Assembly: GCA_009760885.1 (NCBI GenBank)
Contig: CM019701.1
Span: 13,909,963 to 13,973,962, forward strand
DNA: 64,000 bases
Source: Achatina immaculata
Lineage: Eukaryota > Mollusca > Gastropoda > Stylommatophora > Achatinidae
Direction: 5' to 3'
Positions 46,181 to 56,105 of this stretch are shown here, piece by piece. The translations under genes and the position numbers were made by a program. Numbering within the stretch: position 1 is the first letter of the stretch; each line of letters begins with the position of its first letter. The notes below the pieces were generated by a model. That model worked only from the letters and a program-made list of their open reading frames with translations, was not told the origin of the DNA and searched no databases.

Positions 46181-46985
46181 AATATTTATATTGATTTATT
46201 TTGCATTTGACTTGTCAATAGGGCTGTTAAGCTTTCTCGGTAAGTATACAAAACTATAAGAAACTACGGTAAAATAATTAACGATAGGCATACATTAGTT
46301 CTCGTTACTCTTCGGTACACTCTTGTAGCAACACATGGTTGATAGAATGGAAACAGAACATAATTTTTCATTTTGCCCTTTTTTGCTATTTATTGTTAAA
46401 AGTTACGTTTGTCTGTTACCCCCCCCCCCCCCATCTCGACTGCACGACTTGATAGACTATATCATGGACTAATTAGTAGGATCATGTAATCCACGTGGTT
46501 GATGGAGAGGAACCAGCATGAATATCTTGTGATTGTTGGTGTATTCAGAAGTTAATGCTTTGAAGCGTAATTTTAATTTTACAGATATCACTGATTGTTG
46601 TAATAGTTGATGCTTACCTGTTCATGAAAGTGATAAATACAACACAAAAACTCTTTGTTTGATGACAGTAAATAAGGTTTTGAAGATCTTTTTTTTTCAT
46701 CTGTCATTTTTCGTAAATGAAAAGTGTATATTTTTCTTTTCTTCACAACTGTTTCAGTTTGGAGTCCTATGTTCTCGATACTTATTTCTAACTCACACAT
46801 GTCGGATTTCTAACTGCTAATATTTCTTTATATTCCACATGTATTCCTGGAAAACGTTTTTTTTTAATTGCTTACATTGACATTAGTTAATATGAATTAA
46901 ATGCTACATTAATGTTGCAGACATCACAATTATTATAATGTGACAGTTCAAAGATAGATAACTCATGAAATAACTGGACAGATTC
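46180..46985 (+). repeat. Paralogous unit 2, first part
   Basis: Begins with TTGATTTATTTTGCATTTGA (46191-46210) and the 18-nt candidate micro-exon. Continues through GATAGAATGGAAACAGAACA (46341), GTAGGATCATGTAATCCACG (46477), TTGATGACAGTAAATAAGGT (46658) and CTTCACAACTGTTTCAGTTT (46741), to TATTCCACATGTATTCCTGG (46832). Best match is unit 4 (58895-60110), about 80-85% by eye. Confidence 0.7.
46222..46239 (+). CDS. Candidate 18-nt micro-exon, unit 2
   Basis: GGCTGTTAAGCTTTCTCG lies between the acceptor GTCAATAG (ending 46221) and the donor GTAAGTAT (from 46240). Eighteen bases keep the frame. In phase 1, the phase left by the signal-peptide exon, it has no stop (reads GLLSFL after a G), while phase 0 contains TAA. 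Upstream and downstream intron-like sequence is 85-90% alike in unit 4, but these 18 bases match at only nine positions. No transcript evidence. Confidence 0.35.
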
Positions 46986-47364
46986 GACTTTAAAATCTTG
47001 TCAGTTTATCTGCCCTTGAACAGAAACTCACTATGATAGCTTGTTTGTAAACTTTCGGGTCGGTCAGACGGGAAATGTTGAGATTTTGATCGTTCAGAGT
47101 TTGGATGTTGAGAAAGGATGTAGTGTTATCGTTCTGTCCTAGTCATGTTGTGGTAAGAATGTAGGCTTTTGATTTAATTTTGAATTCTCATGGCGGTTAT
47201 CGTCTGTTAGATGAAGTATAATCACTCGGAATTGCATTCTTCGTGTTGTACTGAATGTTGGGATATGTCACTTGCCACATTTGTGCACATCATATCGTGT
47301 TTGATCATCATCATCATCATCATCACCATGTTCCAGATAATAAAACCTCCGTATGTCTTCTTCT
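46986..47364. other. Unassigned DNA inside unit 2
   Basis: ATC repeats at 47296-47326. No homologous stretch in units 3 or 4. Confidence 0.4.
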
Positions 47365-48405
47365 TCTTCGTTCAAGACCGCCCCATGATCCTACTGAATT
47401 TACCCCTGTGGTCCTCGTTAAGTCCCGTGGTCTCCGAAAGGACAAAATGAGATCTCCAAGAGGACCACAGGAGGTTCAGAGTATATCAGGGCATGAGCCT
47501 GTATTCTTGGTGGGTCTCAGAAGCGGGATTGCGTGACACCGTGGTTTACGTTGCACCAGTTTAGTCTAGAGTTGGACTTTCTCACCGGAAGACCTCGATG
47601 TGTTTAGAATATCAGCGCATCCCCGCTGGGTGATAGGTGGTAGCCCACCCAGGCCAGAGTTGGACTTTCTCACTGGAAAACCTCAACGTGTTTGAGATAC
47701 CCGTGTATCACCTCCGGGTGAGAGGTGGTTGCCCATCCAGTCCAGTGTTAGACTTTCTCACCGGAAAACCTCAGCGTGATTAGGATACGCATACATCCCC
47801 ATCGGGTGAGAGGTGGTTGCCTATCTAGACTGCCCTGGTCCAGTGTCTCCGACTTTAGCATTTTGTGGTCGTGGCCGCTACCCTTCCTAGATGTGACCAG
47901 GATGGAGCTTTTGTCCAGGAGGACGAATCCTCACCACTAGTGACTTCCACCCCTGGGTTGAGCCGGTTTAGGCTTGTTATCCCAGTATGGACGTGTTTGG
48001 GACGGGACGGACCTCTAGGGCAGAGGTACCGCGACATGCGTAGCCTTCAAGTTTCACCCCTGGTATGAGCCGGTTTAGGCAAATTTCACCAGTATGGGTG
48101 TATATCAGGCGTAACCGACCTCTAGAGCAGAGGTGGTGTGACATGCCTGGCCATCATGTTTCACCCCTGGTGTGTGCCGGTTTAGGCATATTCCACCAGT
48201 GTAGGTGTATTTCGGACGTGGCCGACCTCTAGAGCAGAGGCACCGTGGTATGGACATACCGATTAAATTTCATTTTATCCTTTCCTTCACCTTTTCACAT
48301 CGGCACCGCACAGAAACCTTTATTTCTTTTCACCATTTCTTCCTTGACCGGGAGGAGCTTCACTCCACGCGCGGCATTCGAAGAGTCTCGCCAGCAGTGT
48401 ACCTC
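47365..48405 (-). repeat. Repeat R, copy 2, 5'-truncated, inverted
   Basis: Reverse complement of about 30905-31900, including the CTT-rich end (47365-47372), the GAGGTGGTTGCC/CTTTCTCACCGGAAAACCTC motif three times (two in copy 1), and the CCGGTTTAGGC/CTCTAGAGCAGAGG motif. The copy lacks the first 450 bp of R. Loss of the end opposite the simple-repeat tail is typical of retroposed copies. Confidence 0.7.
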
Positions 48406-48464
48406 CATATGTAAGGAGTTCGTCTTATGCTGCTGTTGTGCCACATTTGAGTTTAAATGTTACT

Positions 48465-48815
48465 TCTTCTTATATCTTATATCCTTCCCGTGCCGTTAGA
48501 CGTCACATAGGGCTCGCAAAGTAGTTCGCCAATTTTTCCTGTCTTCGGCGAATCTTTCAACCTCATCAAGGGATTTTATGCCTGTTAATTTGGCCTCTCT
48601 TAATAATGTCTTAATAATTCTAACTTCCTTTCTGGTGTCACCATACTGGTCTATGTAGCTGCCAAGGTATGCAAATTGATTGACTTCTTCAATATCTATC
48701 CCTTCTGTGTGTATTTTTCCATTTTGTTTAAGAGGAATTTTCATTATTTTTGTTTTGTCCTTGTTAATTTCAAGTCCTATTTTGCTAGCCAGATGTTTCT
48801 GGGTTATGTTTTACA
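48465..48815 (-). mobile_element. LINE-D ORF2 fragment with internal deletion
   Basis: Minus strand reads KIPLKQNGKIHTEGIDIEEV, NQFAYLGSYIDQYGDTRKEV and then jumps to KTLLREAKLTGIKSLDEVER, ALCDV*. In other copies more than 100 residues separate the YLGS block from TLLRE, so an internal deletion is present. Ends with the LINE-D tail near 48470. Confidence 0.78.
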
Positions 48816-49464
48816 TGAAGTGTGTATAATCTATTCCGGCGTATAAAGGGTGTTTCTTTAGTTGAATATTTCAGAATAGGTGTTCCAACATTTTTATGTC
48901 ATTAAAAACTATTAACGTTAAAATTATATATCGTATAATTATTGTGTAAACAAAATGTAATATGAGTGTAAAAATTATATAATATATAAAGTCAAATATT
49001 GTAAACATTACTGAAAGTGGAAAGCATAATGAATAATTTTGTTTAGAAAGTGGAGAGTTTATACTAGGCTGACAGTACAGATAAGAGATTTAGCCAAGTA
49101 AAGACTGTGTGTGTGGGGGTGGGGTGGGGAACGGGAACAGGGACGGGCGGTAGTGGCTCACGGGATGTGAGGGAGATCAAAATCTCTGAGGCGTTGAGGC
49201 AAATCGCGATCCAAGAACCAAGAAAAGGTTGAGAAGCACTGCTGGAAGCTTATTTTATGGGAATTTTTTTCATAACAATAAGTGATAGAATTGAAACAGA
49301 ACACACATGATAGTTCATTTCGGAGTTATTGTGTTTACTTCTCCCGCCCCCCGAACTCCGGGTCACTTCGCTCACCCAAGTGACAATTAATCCCTGGAAT
49401 CTCTATATACCCCCACCCTTTTAGCCTCATATCCCAGAATTCCTCACCCCAAAGCGTGATAGTC
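48816..49464 (+). repeat. Paralogous unit 2, second part
   Basis: Holds AAGTGGAGAGTTTATACTAG (49036) with CAGTACAGATAAGAGATTTA, homologous to 43.48, 55.23 and 63.28 kb, and CAGAACACACATGATAGTTC near 49300. At 49150-49250 the reverse strand begins CAGTGCTTCTCAACCTTTTC, a hAT-like end. Confidence 0.6.
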
Positions 49465-49690
49465 ATATTATTTTTATATAGCACCATCTCCCATTCATAG
49501 TCAAAATTACTTTTATATAGCATTATCTCCCCTTCATAGCCAAAAGTACTTTTATATAGCATTATCTTCCCCTCTTCATAGCCAAAATAACGTTTATATA
49601 GCACTATCTCCCATTCATTGCCAAAATTACTTTTATATAGCACTATCTCCCCTTCATTGCAAAAATTACTTTTATATAGCACTATCTCCG
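49465..49690 (-). repeat. 39-bp minisatellite, about 6 diverged copies
   Basis: TTTTATATAGCACTATCTCC plus CATTCATAGTCAAAATTAC units, equivalent to the large array of unit 1. The overlapping frame 49335-49823 is a by-product. Confidence 0.85.
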
Positions 49691-50106
49691 AATCTACCTG
49701 GTTGATGGACAAGGCCTCTATGAAAAGATTGTAAATGTTGATGTGTCCAGAAATTAATTTTTTAAATATACTTTTAATGATACTTTTATCGTTGATTATA
49801 ACATGCCTCATCATCCTAATCATCAGCTGGTAAATTAATGAGGTTTTTTTCTTGCAAGAAATTTGTAGCTTTTCGTGCAGATTTTTGAAAAAGCACTTTC
49901 TGTGCTATGTTTGATAAAAAAACCCCAGTTATTTCTGTTACACTCTTTCATGTGATAACAGTTGTTTATTATTGACGATATTATTGACTTTATTACTTGA
50001 CATTTTCTTACAGCTAGTAAGTGTACCTTGTTATAACAATCTATTGAATTACTTCACACTGTGTGGTTAATTTCTAATGCACTTAGTTTTATTTATATTC
50101 ACTTTA
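49690..50106 (+). repeat. Module P of unit 2 with acceptor-NNN-donor site
   Basis: GGTTGATGGACAAGGCCTCT, GATTATAACATGCCTCATCA, TGTAGCTTTTCGTGCAGATT and CTCTTTCATGTGATAACAG lead to CTTACAG-CTA-GTAAGT (50007-50022), followed by GTACCTTGTTATAACAA. The 3' side continues after the SINE insertion to TTTTGGAAATAAA (AATAAA at 50345). Confidence 0.65.
50014..50016 (+). other. Candidate 3-nt micro-exon (CTA) or overlapping splice sites, unit 2
   Basis: CATTTTCTTACAG directly precedes CTA, and GTAAGTGT follows. Equivalent sites at 52784 (AAG), 55918 (ATG) and 63885 (ATT) keep the 3-nt spacing but not the triplet. Alternative: the acceptor opens a terminal exon. Read from CTA it gives 18 codons, including VSVPCYNN, and stops at 50068-50070, with AATAAA further on. 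Confidence 0.3.
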
Positions 50107-50325
50107 TTAATGTGTCTGAGCGGCGAAGTGGTTAGTGCATTGGTCACCCAGCTGTAGAAATGGGTACCCGACTTCTTCTGGAGTTGGGGAAGGAAAGGCA
50201 GCCAGGCGTGATAGTGACCATATCACCCTCTAGTGTGCTGACAGGTCAAGGAAAATATGGGGGACTAACACCATATCCCTAGATGCCTCTAAGGCATGTC
50301 AGGATTACCTTTATCTTTACCTTGT
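50107..50325 (+). mobile_element. SINE S1 copy in module P
   Basis: GTGTCTGAGCGGCGAAGTGG is the box A region. The box B region is partly deleted. Body and CTTTAC-type tail match 2493-2755. TATTAATG before and TATTAACG after the element look like an 8-bp target duplication with one change. The equivalent place in unit 3 (about 55998) reads TTTATTAACGCGATATTTTG without any SINE, so this is an occupied versus empty site comparison. Confidence 0.8.
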
Positions 50326-50370
50326 ATTAACGTAATATTTTGGAAATAAATTATATATATATAAAAGGTA

Positions 50371-50445
50371 AAAAGGTAAAGGTAAAGGTAAAGGTAATCC
50401 TGTCGTGCCTTAGAGGCACATAGGGATATGGTGTTAGTGCATATA
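50371..50445 (-). mobile_element. SINE S1 3' fragment, inverted
   Basis: AGGTAA repeats (50371-50398), then TCCTGTCGTGCCTTAGAGGC and ACATAGGGATATGGTGTTAG, the reverse complement of the S1 3' end. With the copy above it forms a tail-to-tail pair. Confidence 0.75.
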
Positions 50446-51220
50446 TATATTCCTGTAAATCACTGATGACCTTTCACGTAGGTAACATTACGTAATTCCA
50501 TAATATGGAGAAAATAATTTACCTCTTTATTTAAAATTGATACCTGTCACATATACACAAGCAAACTGCTCCAAGCAGGAGAACTTGAGCCGGGAACTTA
50601 TCAAAACAAATGCAGAACTAGCAACAGAACTGATTGTTTCAATTGTTTAAAGAAATCTGGGATACAGCAACAGTTTCAACAGTGTGGAATTAAGTACCAA
50701 AAAGGGTGATCTTAGGGAAAAATCATCATCAACAGAATTTCAACTTCATTAAATCAAAAAACTGAGACAAGCAGAATTTAGGCGTAACAGGCGATGCATA
50801 AGACCACATGTTTGCATTAATAAACAAGCAAAACATGTATAGACCGCATATTCATAATTAAGAAACAAGCAAAACATGCATAGACCACACATTCACATTA
50901 AGAAACAAACACAACAGTGCTCAGAATGAATGGCAGAGATAGTTTATAAATAAACGTTTTTGATTTTGAAAAAAAAGGGATTGATAGTGTACATAGAGAA
51001 AGTATGTGGAGAATTTTGAGAGCTTTTGGAATACCATGCCATGTCGTAGCAATTCTCAAATTCTTTAACGCCAGTTTCACTTGTAGTGTTTGTCATTCAG
51101 ATAAACTAAGTGAAAACAATGGTTAGGTAAGAATGTATCCGATCAGCTGCCCTTTTCATCGGTGCCGTAGACTGGGTGACGAACAAAACTTATATATATA
51201 TATATATATATATGGTGATA
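50446..51220. other. Anonymous DNA
   Basis: Near-duplicated short phrases (AAACAAGCAAAACATG at 50821 and 50861) and a TA repeat at 51190-51213. No gene. Confidence 0.4.
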
Positions 51221-51229
51221 ACTGAAATT

Positions 51230-52166
51230 TCTTATGACAATGAAGGTTGATAATGACTGAGGTAGACAGAGGTGTATGGTGTAGTTTTACAAAGTGGCAG
51301 AGTGAGTGAGTAAAATGAGAAAAAACGAATAGGAAGTATGAGAATGTTTAAATGAAAAACATACAACATTCGATATTTCAGTCTGAGCCTTTTTCGGGGA
51401 TTACATGCACAAAAGAGACAAAAACATATAACTAAACGAAAAACTTATCTTAATATGGCCTCCTCCAGAAGTAGGAAGCAGAAAAATGCGTGTCCAATAG
51501 AAGATGCATAGAGACCACGAGGGGCCACACAAAAGATACGCCGATAGAGCCAATCGTAAAGAAGAGGTGGAGAGAGAGGAGGAAAACAGGTGGTTGAAGG
51601 GGGGAGGGCAATAGAAACATGATAGCCGCTAGAGGAAAAGGTGTCGGCGGTGGGAGGGGGAAAGGGAAAGCGGAGAGATAGTGAATGAAGAACATAAACA
51701 CCTGCAGTGAGAAAATGTGAAACTAGTGTATAGGACAAGACCGTATAAACACCACTATGTTGCCAGAGAAGAAAAGAGGGTGGCGATAGGGAGGGGTATC
51801 TGGGAGAAAGAAAGTAGAGTAAAACAAAAAGGGGGAGGGTGGAAAACTAAAGAAGTTACAGAAAGCTGAAGACCATTCTTAATTGAAGCTGGGTGGAGAC
51901 AGCCAGCCCGGAAAATAAGGCGCTGTTCTAGGACTCTCCGAGATCGTACATCAGCAGAACAAGAGCGGATCGCACTAACAGAAATGACCTGTTTTCCCCT
52001 GTGGTTGCGAAGGCAAAAATGTTTAGCCACAGGTGTCCAGGCCCTCTTAAAAATATCATTAAGATGTTGGCGAAAACAATCTCCTAAGCGTAAACCGGTC
52101 TCCCCTATGTACTTCATACCACAACATTTGCACATAATAGCATATGATTGAGGATTACTGACTTGC
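51230..52166 (-). mobile_element. Penelope-like element 3' part with GIY-YIG endonuclease
   Basis: Frame 51755-52168 (minus) reads YAIMCKCCGMKYIGETGLRL, GDCFRQHLNDIFKR, PVAKHFCLRNHRGKQVISV and SRRVLEQRLIFRAGCLHPAS. The C-x-x-C..KYIGET start, the arginine in RLGDCFRQH and the later glutamate fit the GIY-YIG endonuclease domain that Penelope-like retroelements carry at the C-terminus. The polymerase domain is missing. The element begins within the linker at about 52166, and the non-coding 3' part reaches about 51230 (shares AATATTTGATATTTC with copy 2). Confidence 0.8.
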
Positions 52167-52559
52167 ATTGATGGATTCAGTGATGCATTGCTAGGCCATT
52201 GCTTTATATGTTATACATATTATTCTGTAGTTATCCGTGCAATGTGGTCTGAACTGTTATTGATACTGTGTGTTTGTAATGAGTGTCTTGATGTTTGTAC
52301 TAGTAAACTTACTTTGTTAGTTGTTTTACACGTTGAGATATTTGTTTTGTATTTGGTATGAGAGATGGTGAGAAAGCAGAGTAGACATAATATCTGTAGG
52401 TTGAACTGTTGGCTAGCAAGACACCGGGACGCGGGGAGTGATCTTGGTCCGATTTTTGTAAAAATGAAGGTTGGGGCACAGTACTTTTCTACCATGGCAA
52501 AGAATTTAATTACTTAATTAGCACACTCTAAGTCCCCTAATCCCCTCACCCTCTTCCTT
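52167..52559. other. Anonymous DNA
   Basis: Nothing recognised. The minus frame 52220-52495 has no family features. Confidence 0.4.
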
Positions 52560-52925
52560 ATATCAGGTCATTTTTATCATCATCATCACCATCATCTGAG
52601 TGATCCATTCAGTGGTAAATTAATGCTTTCTGCCAAACAGTTTGCAGCGTTTAGTGAGGTTTTGTAAAATAATTGGGGGGGGGGGGGGGGGTTGGATGAT
52701 CTTTAATCGTAAATTTTTAAAAAACATGGTAGTTCTGTAACACTCATTTTATGTGATAATAATTACTTGACTTTATCTAACAGAAGGTAAGTGTACTTTG
52801 TTATAACAATGTATTCGAATTACCTAACATTGCCTGAGTATTTTTCAGTTCACTTCGTTGTGTTTCTATTCACTTAGTTTTGTTTCTGTTCACTTCATCA
52901 GCGTAATATTTTGGAAATAAATCCA
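52560..52925 (+). repeat. Module P, additional copy, with acceptor-NNN-donor and AATAAA
   Basis: GAGTGATCCATTCAGTGGTA, TTAATGCTTTCTGCCAAAC and TTATGTGATAATAATTACTT lead to TCTAACAG-AAG-GTAAGT (52776-52792) and GTACTTTGTTATAACAA. AATAAA lies at 52916-52921 in TTTTGGAAATAAAT. A G-run is present at 52675-52690. Confidence 0.6.
52784..52786 (+). other. Candidate 3-nt micro-exon (AAG) or overlapping splice sites
   Basis: Acceptor CTTTATCTAACAG, then AAG, then donor GTAAGTGT. In the terminal-exon reading, KVSVLCYNN and eight more residues follow to TGA at 52835-52837, with AATAAA about 80 bp later. Confidence 0.3.
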
Positions 52926-53439
52926 ATATAAACAGCTGATTTCGTATTTGTCAATTCCAAAAAAAAAATCTACAAAATGACCCTTCTGTCTTTCTAAGAT
53001 AAAAAATCCACTAGTAAACTATATTGGTTTCAAACATCAATACATACAAAACATCAACATTTGCAAAACACGATTACTATAAATACAGAATGCGTTAAAA
53101 AGTAGTATGTCCTTGAGATAAACCAATGAATTATTACCGGAACACGAAATAAACATTTTAAATAGTTTTGGGAGCACAAATAGTTAGACACTAATAAGAC
53201 GGTAATAATCTGTTATTTGACATGTAGAAATACCTTTTCCACGTCGATGTAGCGAACATTTAGAACGGCATCAACAAAACGATTACAAATTTCAGCTTTT
53301 CTTTTTTTAAACAAATAACTAAAATAGCTAATTCTCATTTATATTGTTGACATCCCGTTCTGTGGTTGCACACATTGTGATCTGTCACTGATATTCTGCC
53401 GTGTAGTCTGTGTGCGTTCTTAACAGGGTAGCCGGAGAA
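52926..53439. other. Anonymous spacer
   Basis: No homology to other units noticed except weakly near its 3' end. Confidence 0.35.
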
Positions 53440-53696
53440 TATAAGTATCGAATCAGCTGTGGGAGAAATGTCATGGACAAAATGAAACCTGTCATCTTCA
53501 CTTAACATTTGACTGTCACCTGCTTCTTCAAGGTGGTGAGCACACCGCGGAAACTCATTGTTTTCTCACAGTAAATATTCATGAACACGTTTTTTGAAGA
53601 ATTATGTTATCGGTTATTCCGTAAATGAAAACTGTATATTCTTTTCTTCACAGTTAGTTTAATTTGCAGCTCTGTGTGGTCGATGCATATCTCTCA

Positions 53697-54905
53697 CGCC
53701 AACTATGGTGCACAGACGGGACGAGAGACTCAAGGACCTATTAGTTAGGAGTCACCGCAATTCAACGGTCGCGACTTTCTCTGATACCAAATGTTGTCGT
53801 CGCCGTAGATGCAATACTTGTTCGTTCTGCTGTTTAGGCAAACCAGGTTTCCTTCCCTAAGTCCACGTTACCATTTCAGGAGGGCTTTACCAGAACTTCT
53901 CGCAACGTCATTTATGCCATTATGTGCAAACGTTGTGATATGAAGCATTTAGGGGAGACTGGTTTACGCTTAGGAGATCGGTTTCGTCAACATCTGAACG
54001 ACATATCCAAGAGGCCATTGACACAAGTTGTCAAGCACTTTCGCCAAGGAGGCCATAAAAAAATGGGGAGGGGGAGGGGACACTTCTATAACTGCAATCC
54101 GCTACTGTTTTTCCGATGAACGACCTCAGAAAGCTCTGCATCAGTGCATTATTTTCCAGACCGGCTGTCTCCATCCAACTGCAATTAACAACAAATTCAA
54201 CTTTCTTTAAAGTACTCTACATCTCCACCCAGCTGCTACATCTTTCTGTTTCTGCTATTCATGCTCAATTTTCTGTAAGAAATCACAGGATTAAATTTCT
54301 GAGCTTCCTGAAATTTGTCTTTGTTCCACTCACTTCACCGCTTTTTTCATTATTGCCTCAGAAGATTTAAGGTTAGTTTTCCAGCTCTTTCTACCCTTCT
54401 TCTGTAGTTCTCATTAGGGCTTGATAGCTTCTTTGTCTATTCATCCAAAGAGAGTAGTCTTGCCCTCCTAATGTTCTCTACTTTGTCTGAACTTTCATTC
54501 ATCCACCCCTACCCATATTCTCGTTTCACGTTTTTCTTTTATCCCATAAGTGTCAGGCGAGAACAAGCTTGAACTAAGGTATAAATTTATGTTGTTTACC
54601 CTCTATCATCCTGCCCTTACCTAATTTCTCAGCCAGTCGCTTTCTTCCAAGTTTTGCTTACCTATATTTATCTGAGCGCATTTTGTGCCTGTCCTTTTAC
54701 TAAGAAGAGGACCCAAAAGCTAAATATTTGATATTTCATCTAATTTTCGTGTTTTTAGCATATATGTGATCCTTGAAAAAGGTGTTTGCCGAAAATTTTA
54801 ATTGTTGTATGTTCTTCCCTTACATGTGCTTATCTTCTTTACCACTGTTGTTTCTGCCCACTTCCTTACTCTTTCTATCCTTTTCTAAAACTGAACCATG
54901 CTGTT
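53697..54905 (+). mobile_element. Penelope-like element, second copy, opposite orientation
   Basis: Reads RRDERLKDLLVRSHRN and CRRRRCNTCSFCC (53715-53840), the cysteine-containing linker seen upstream of the endonuclease in Penelope-like proteins. Then, in another frame, YAIMCKRCDMKHLGETGLRL and GDRFRQHLNDISKRPL (53910-54020), and in a third FRPAVSIQLQL-like sequence homologous to the end of copy 1. YIG has become HLG, and frameshifts near 53860 and 54060 show it is inactive. The 3' non-coding part (54230-54905) includes ATTTGATATTTCATCTAAT. Confidence 0.78.
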
Positions 54906-54979
54906 CTGTCTAGCTTCATTACTTCTAACTCACACATGTCGGATTCCTTACAATCCATACTTCTCTATATTCCACGCGT

Positions 54980-55066
54980 TCATTCATTCCTTTGCATGTC
55001 CCTTGCGGAACTTTGCCTCCCAAACAGCACTCCTGTAGGCCTCTACAGTTATTTTTTTCTGGAGTA
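54980..55066 (-). mobile_element. 87-bp LINE-A insertion with 11-bp TSD
   Basis: Only the last 22 codons and tail of LINE-A (54980-55045, reverse strand, REAYRSAVWEAKFRKGHA-like), plus about 20 bases at the truncated end that are not LINE-A. ATTCCACGCGT at 54969-54979 and 55067-55077 flanks it. Units 1 and 2 have the uninterrupted sequence at this place. Confidence 0.85.
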
Positions 55067-55616
55067 ATTCCACGCGTATTCCTAGAAAATTCGTGGTTTT
55101 TAAAAAAATTGCTTTCGTTGACGTTAATTAATATGTTTAGGTTGCAGAAATTAACATTGTAAGAAATGTTAACGTTGAAATTATACATTGCGGATATTAC
55201 TGAGTGGCCAGTATATTGAATGATTTTGTTTAGAGAGTAGGGAATTTATACAAGACTGACAGCACAGATAAGAGAGTTAGGGAGATAAAGACGCGGTCCT
55301 TCCATTCTTCTTCCTTCGTTTAAAGAGAATAATACAGAAAAAAAAGAGTTCAGGTCGATGTGGTCAACAGGATAGTGAAATAACCAAAGAGACTATTTTA
55401 AGGAAGGTAAATCTGGTAGATATTACTTTTTTTTTTTTACCAAAATATGAATGATACGATATAAACAGGTCATGCATGACAGCTCGTTTTGCATCCTTGA
55501 AGTTTACTTCTCCTCCCACCTCCATCAGAGCAGCAGTTAATATCCCAGGTCCCCCCACCCCCACCCCCAACCCATCTCTAGTCTTCATAGAAAAATTACT
55601 TTTTTTAAGCACTATC

Positions 55617-56030
55617 TCGGAATCTACGTGGATGAATGAATTCATAAATTTAAGATTTACTTCTGTTTATACTTCTATCAGTGATTATAACATGTCTCAG
55701 TCATCTTAATCACCAGCTTATGAGTGACCCATTCAACTAGCAAAGTAATGCTTTCTGTCAGAGATTAGTAGCTTTTTAGTTCAGATGTAAAATATAACAT
55801 TATTTCTTGGGAGATCTTTGATCATTAATTTTGAAAAAAAAATTTATCTCTGTCACTCTCTTTCATGTTGTAATAGTTGTTTATTATTGACGCATGCACT
55901 TTGGCGTTTTCTTACAGATGGTAAGTGTACTTTGTTATAACAATCTCACTATGTTTGATTAACTTCTAGTGCATTTATTTTTGTTTGTATTCACTTTATT
56001 AACGCGATATTTTGAAACAAATAATATATA
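55617..56030 (+). repeat. Module P of unit 3 with acceptor-NNN-donor site
   Basis: GGAATCTACGTGGATGAATG, GATTATAACATGTCTCAGTC, CTCTTTCATGTTGTAATAGT, CTTACAG-ATG-GTAAGT (55911-55926), GTACTTTGTTATAACAA and TTTATTAACGCGATATTTTG. Confidence 0.65.
55918..55920 (+). other. Candidate 3-nt micro-exon (ATG) or overlapping splice sites, unit 3
   Basis: Acceptor CGTTTTCTTACAG, ATG, donor GTAAGTGT. In the terminal-exon reading it gives MVSVLCYNNLTMFD then TAA at 55960-55962. Confidence 0.3.
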
Positions 56031-56105
56031 CATTAGTATCTTGTGTATGTATGTATGTGTGTATGGATGGATGTGTATGTGTATATATGTATATACACAC
56101 ACACG

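Larger units (their letters stand above)
53440..55616 (+). repeat. Paralogous unit 3
   Basis: CACCTGCTTCTTCAAGGTGG (about 53519), TTCTCACAGTAAATATTCAT (53564), TATTCTTTTCTTCACAGTTA (53628); after the Penelope insertion, CTAACTCACACATGTCGGAT (54927) and TTCCACGCGTATTCCTAGAA (about 55069); then GTAGGGAATTTATACAAGAC (about 55236) with CAGATAAGAGAGTTAGGGAG, and a single 39-bp motif at 55580-55616. Confidence 0.65.

Noticed and set aside
53427..53444. A third 18-nt micro-exon after TTCTTAACAG
   Set aside because: The following GTATCG is a poor donor, phase 1 would contain TAG, and the flanks do not resemble the two good copies.
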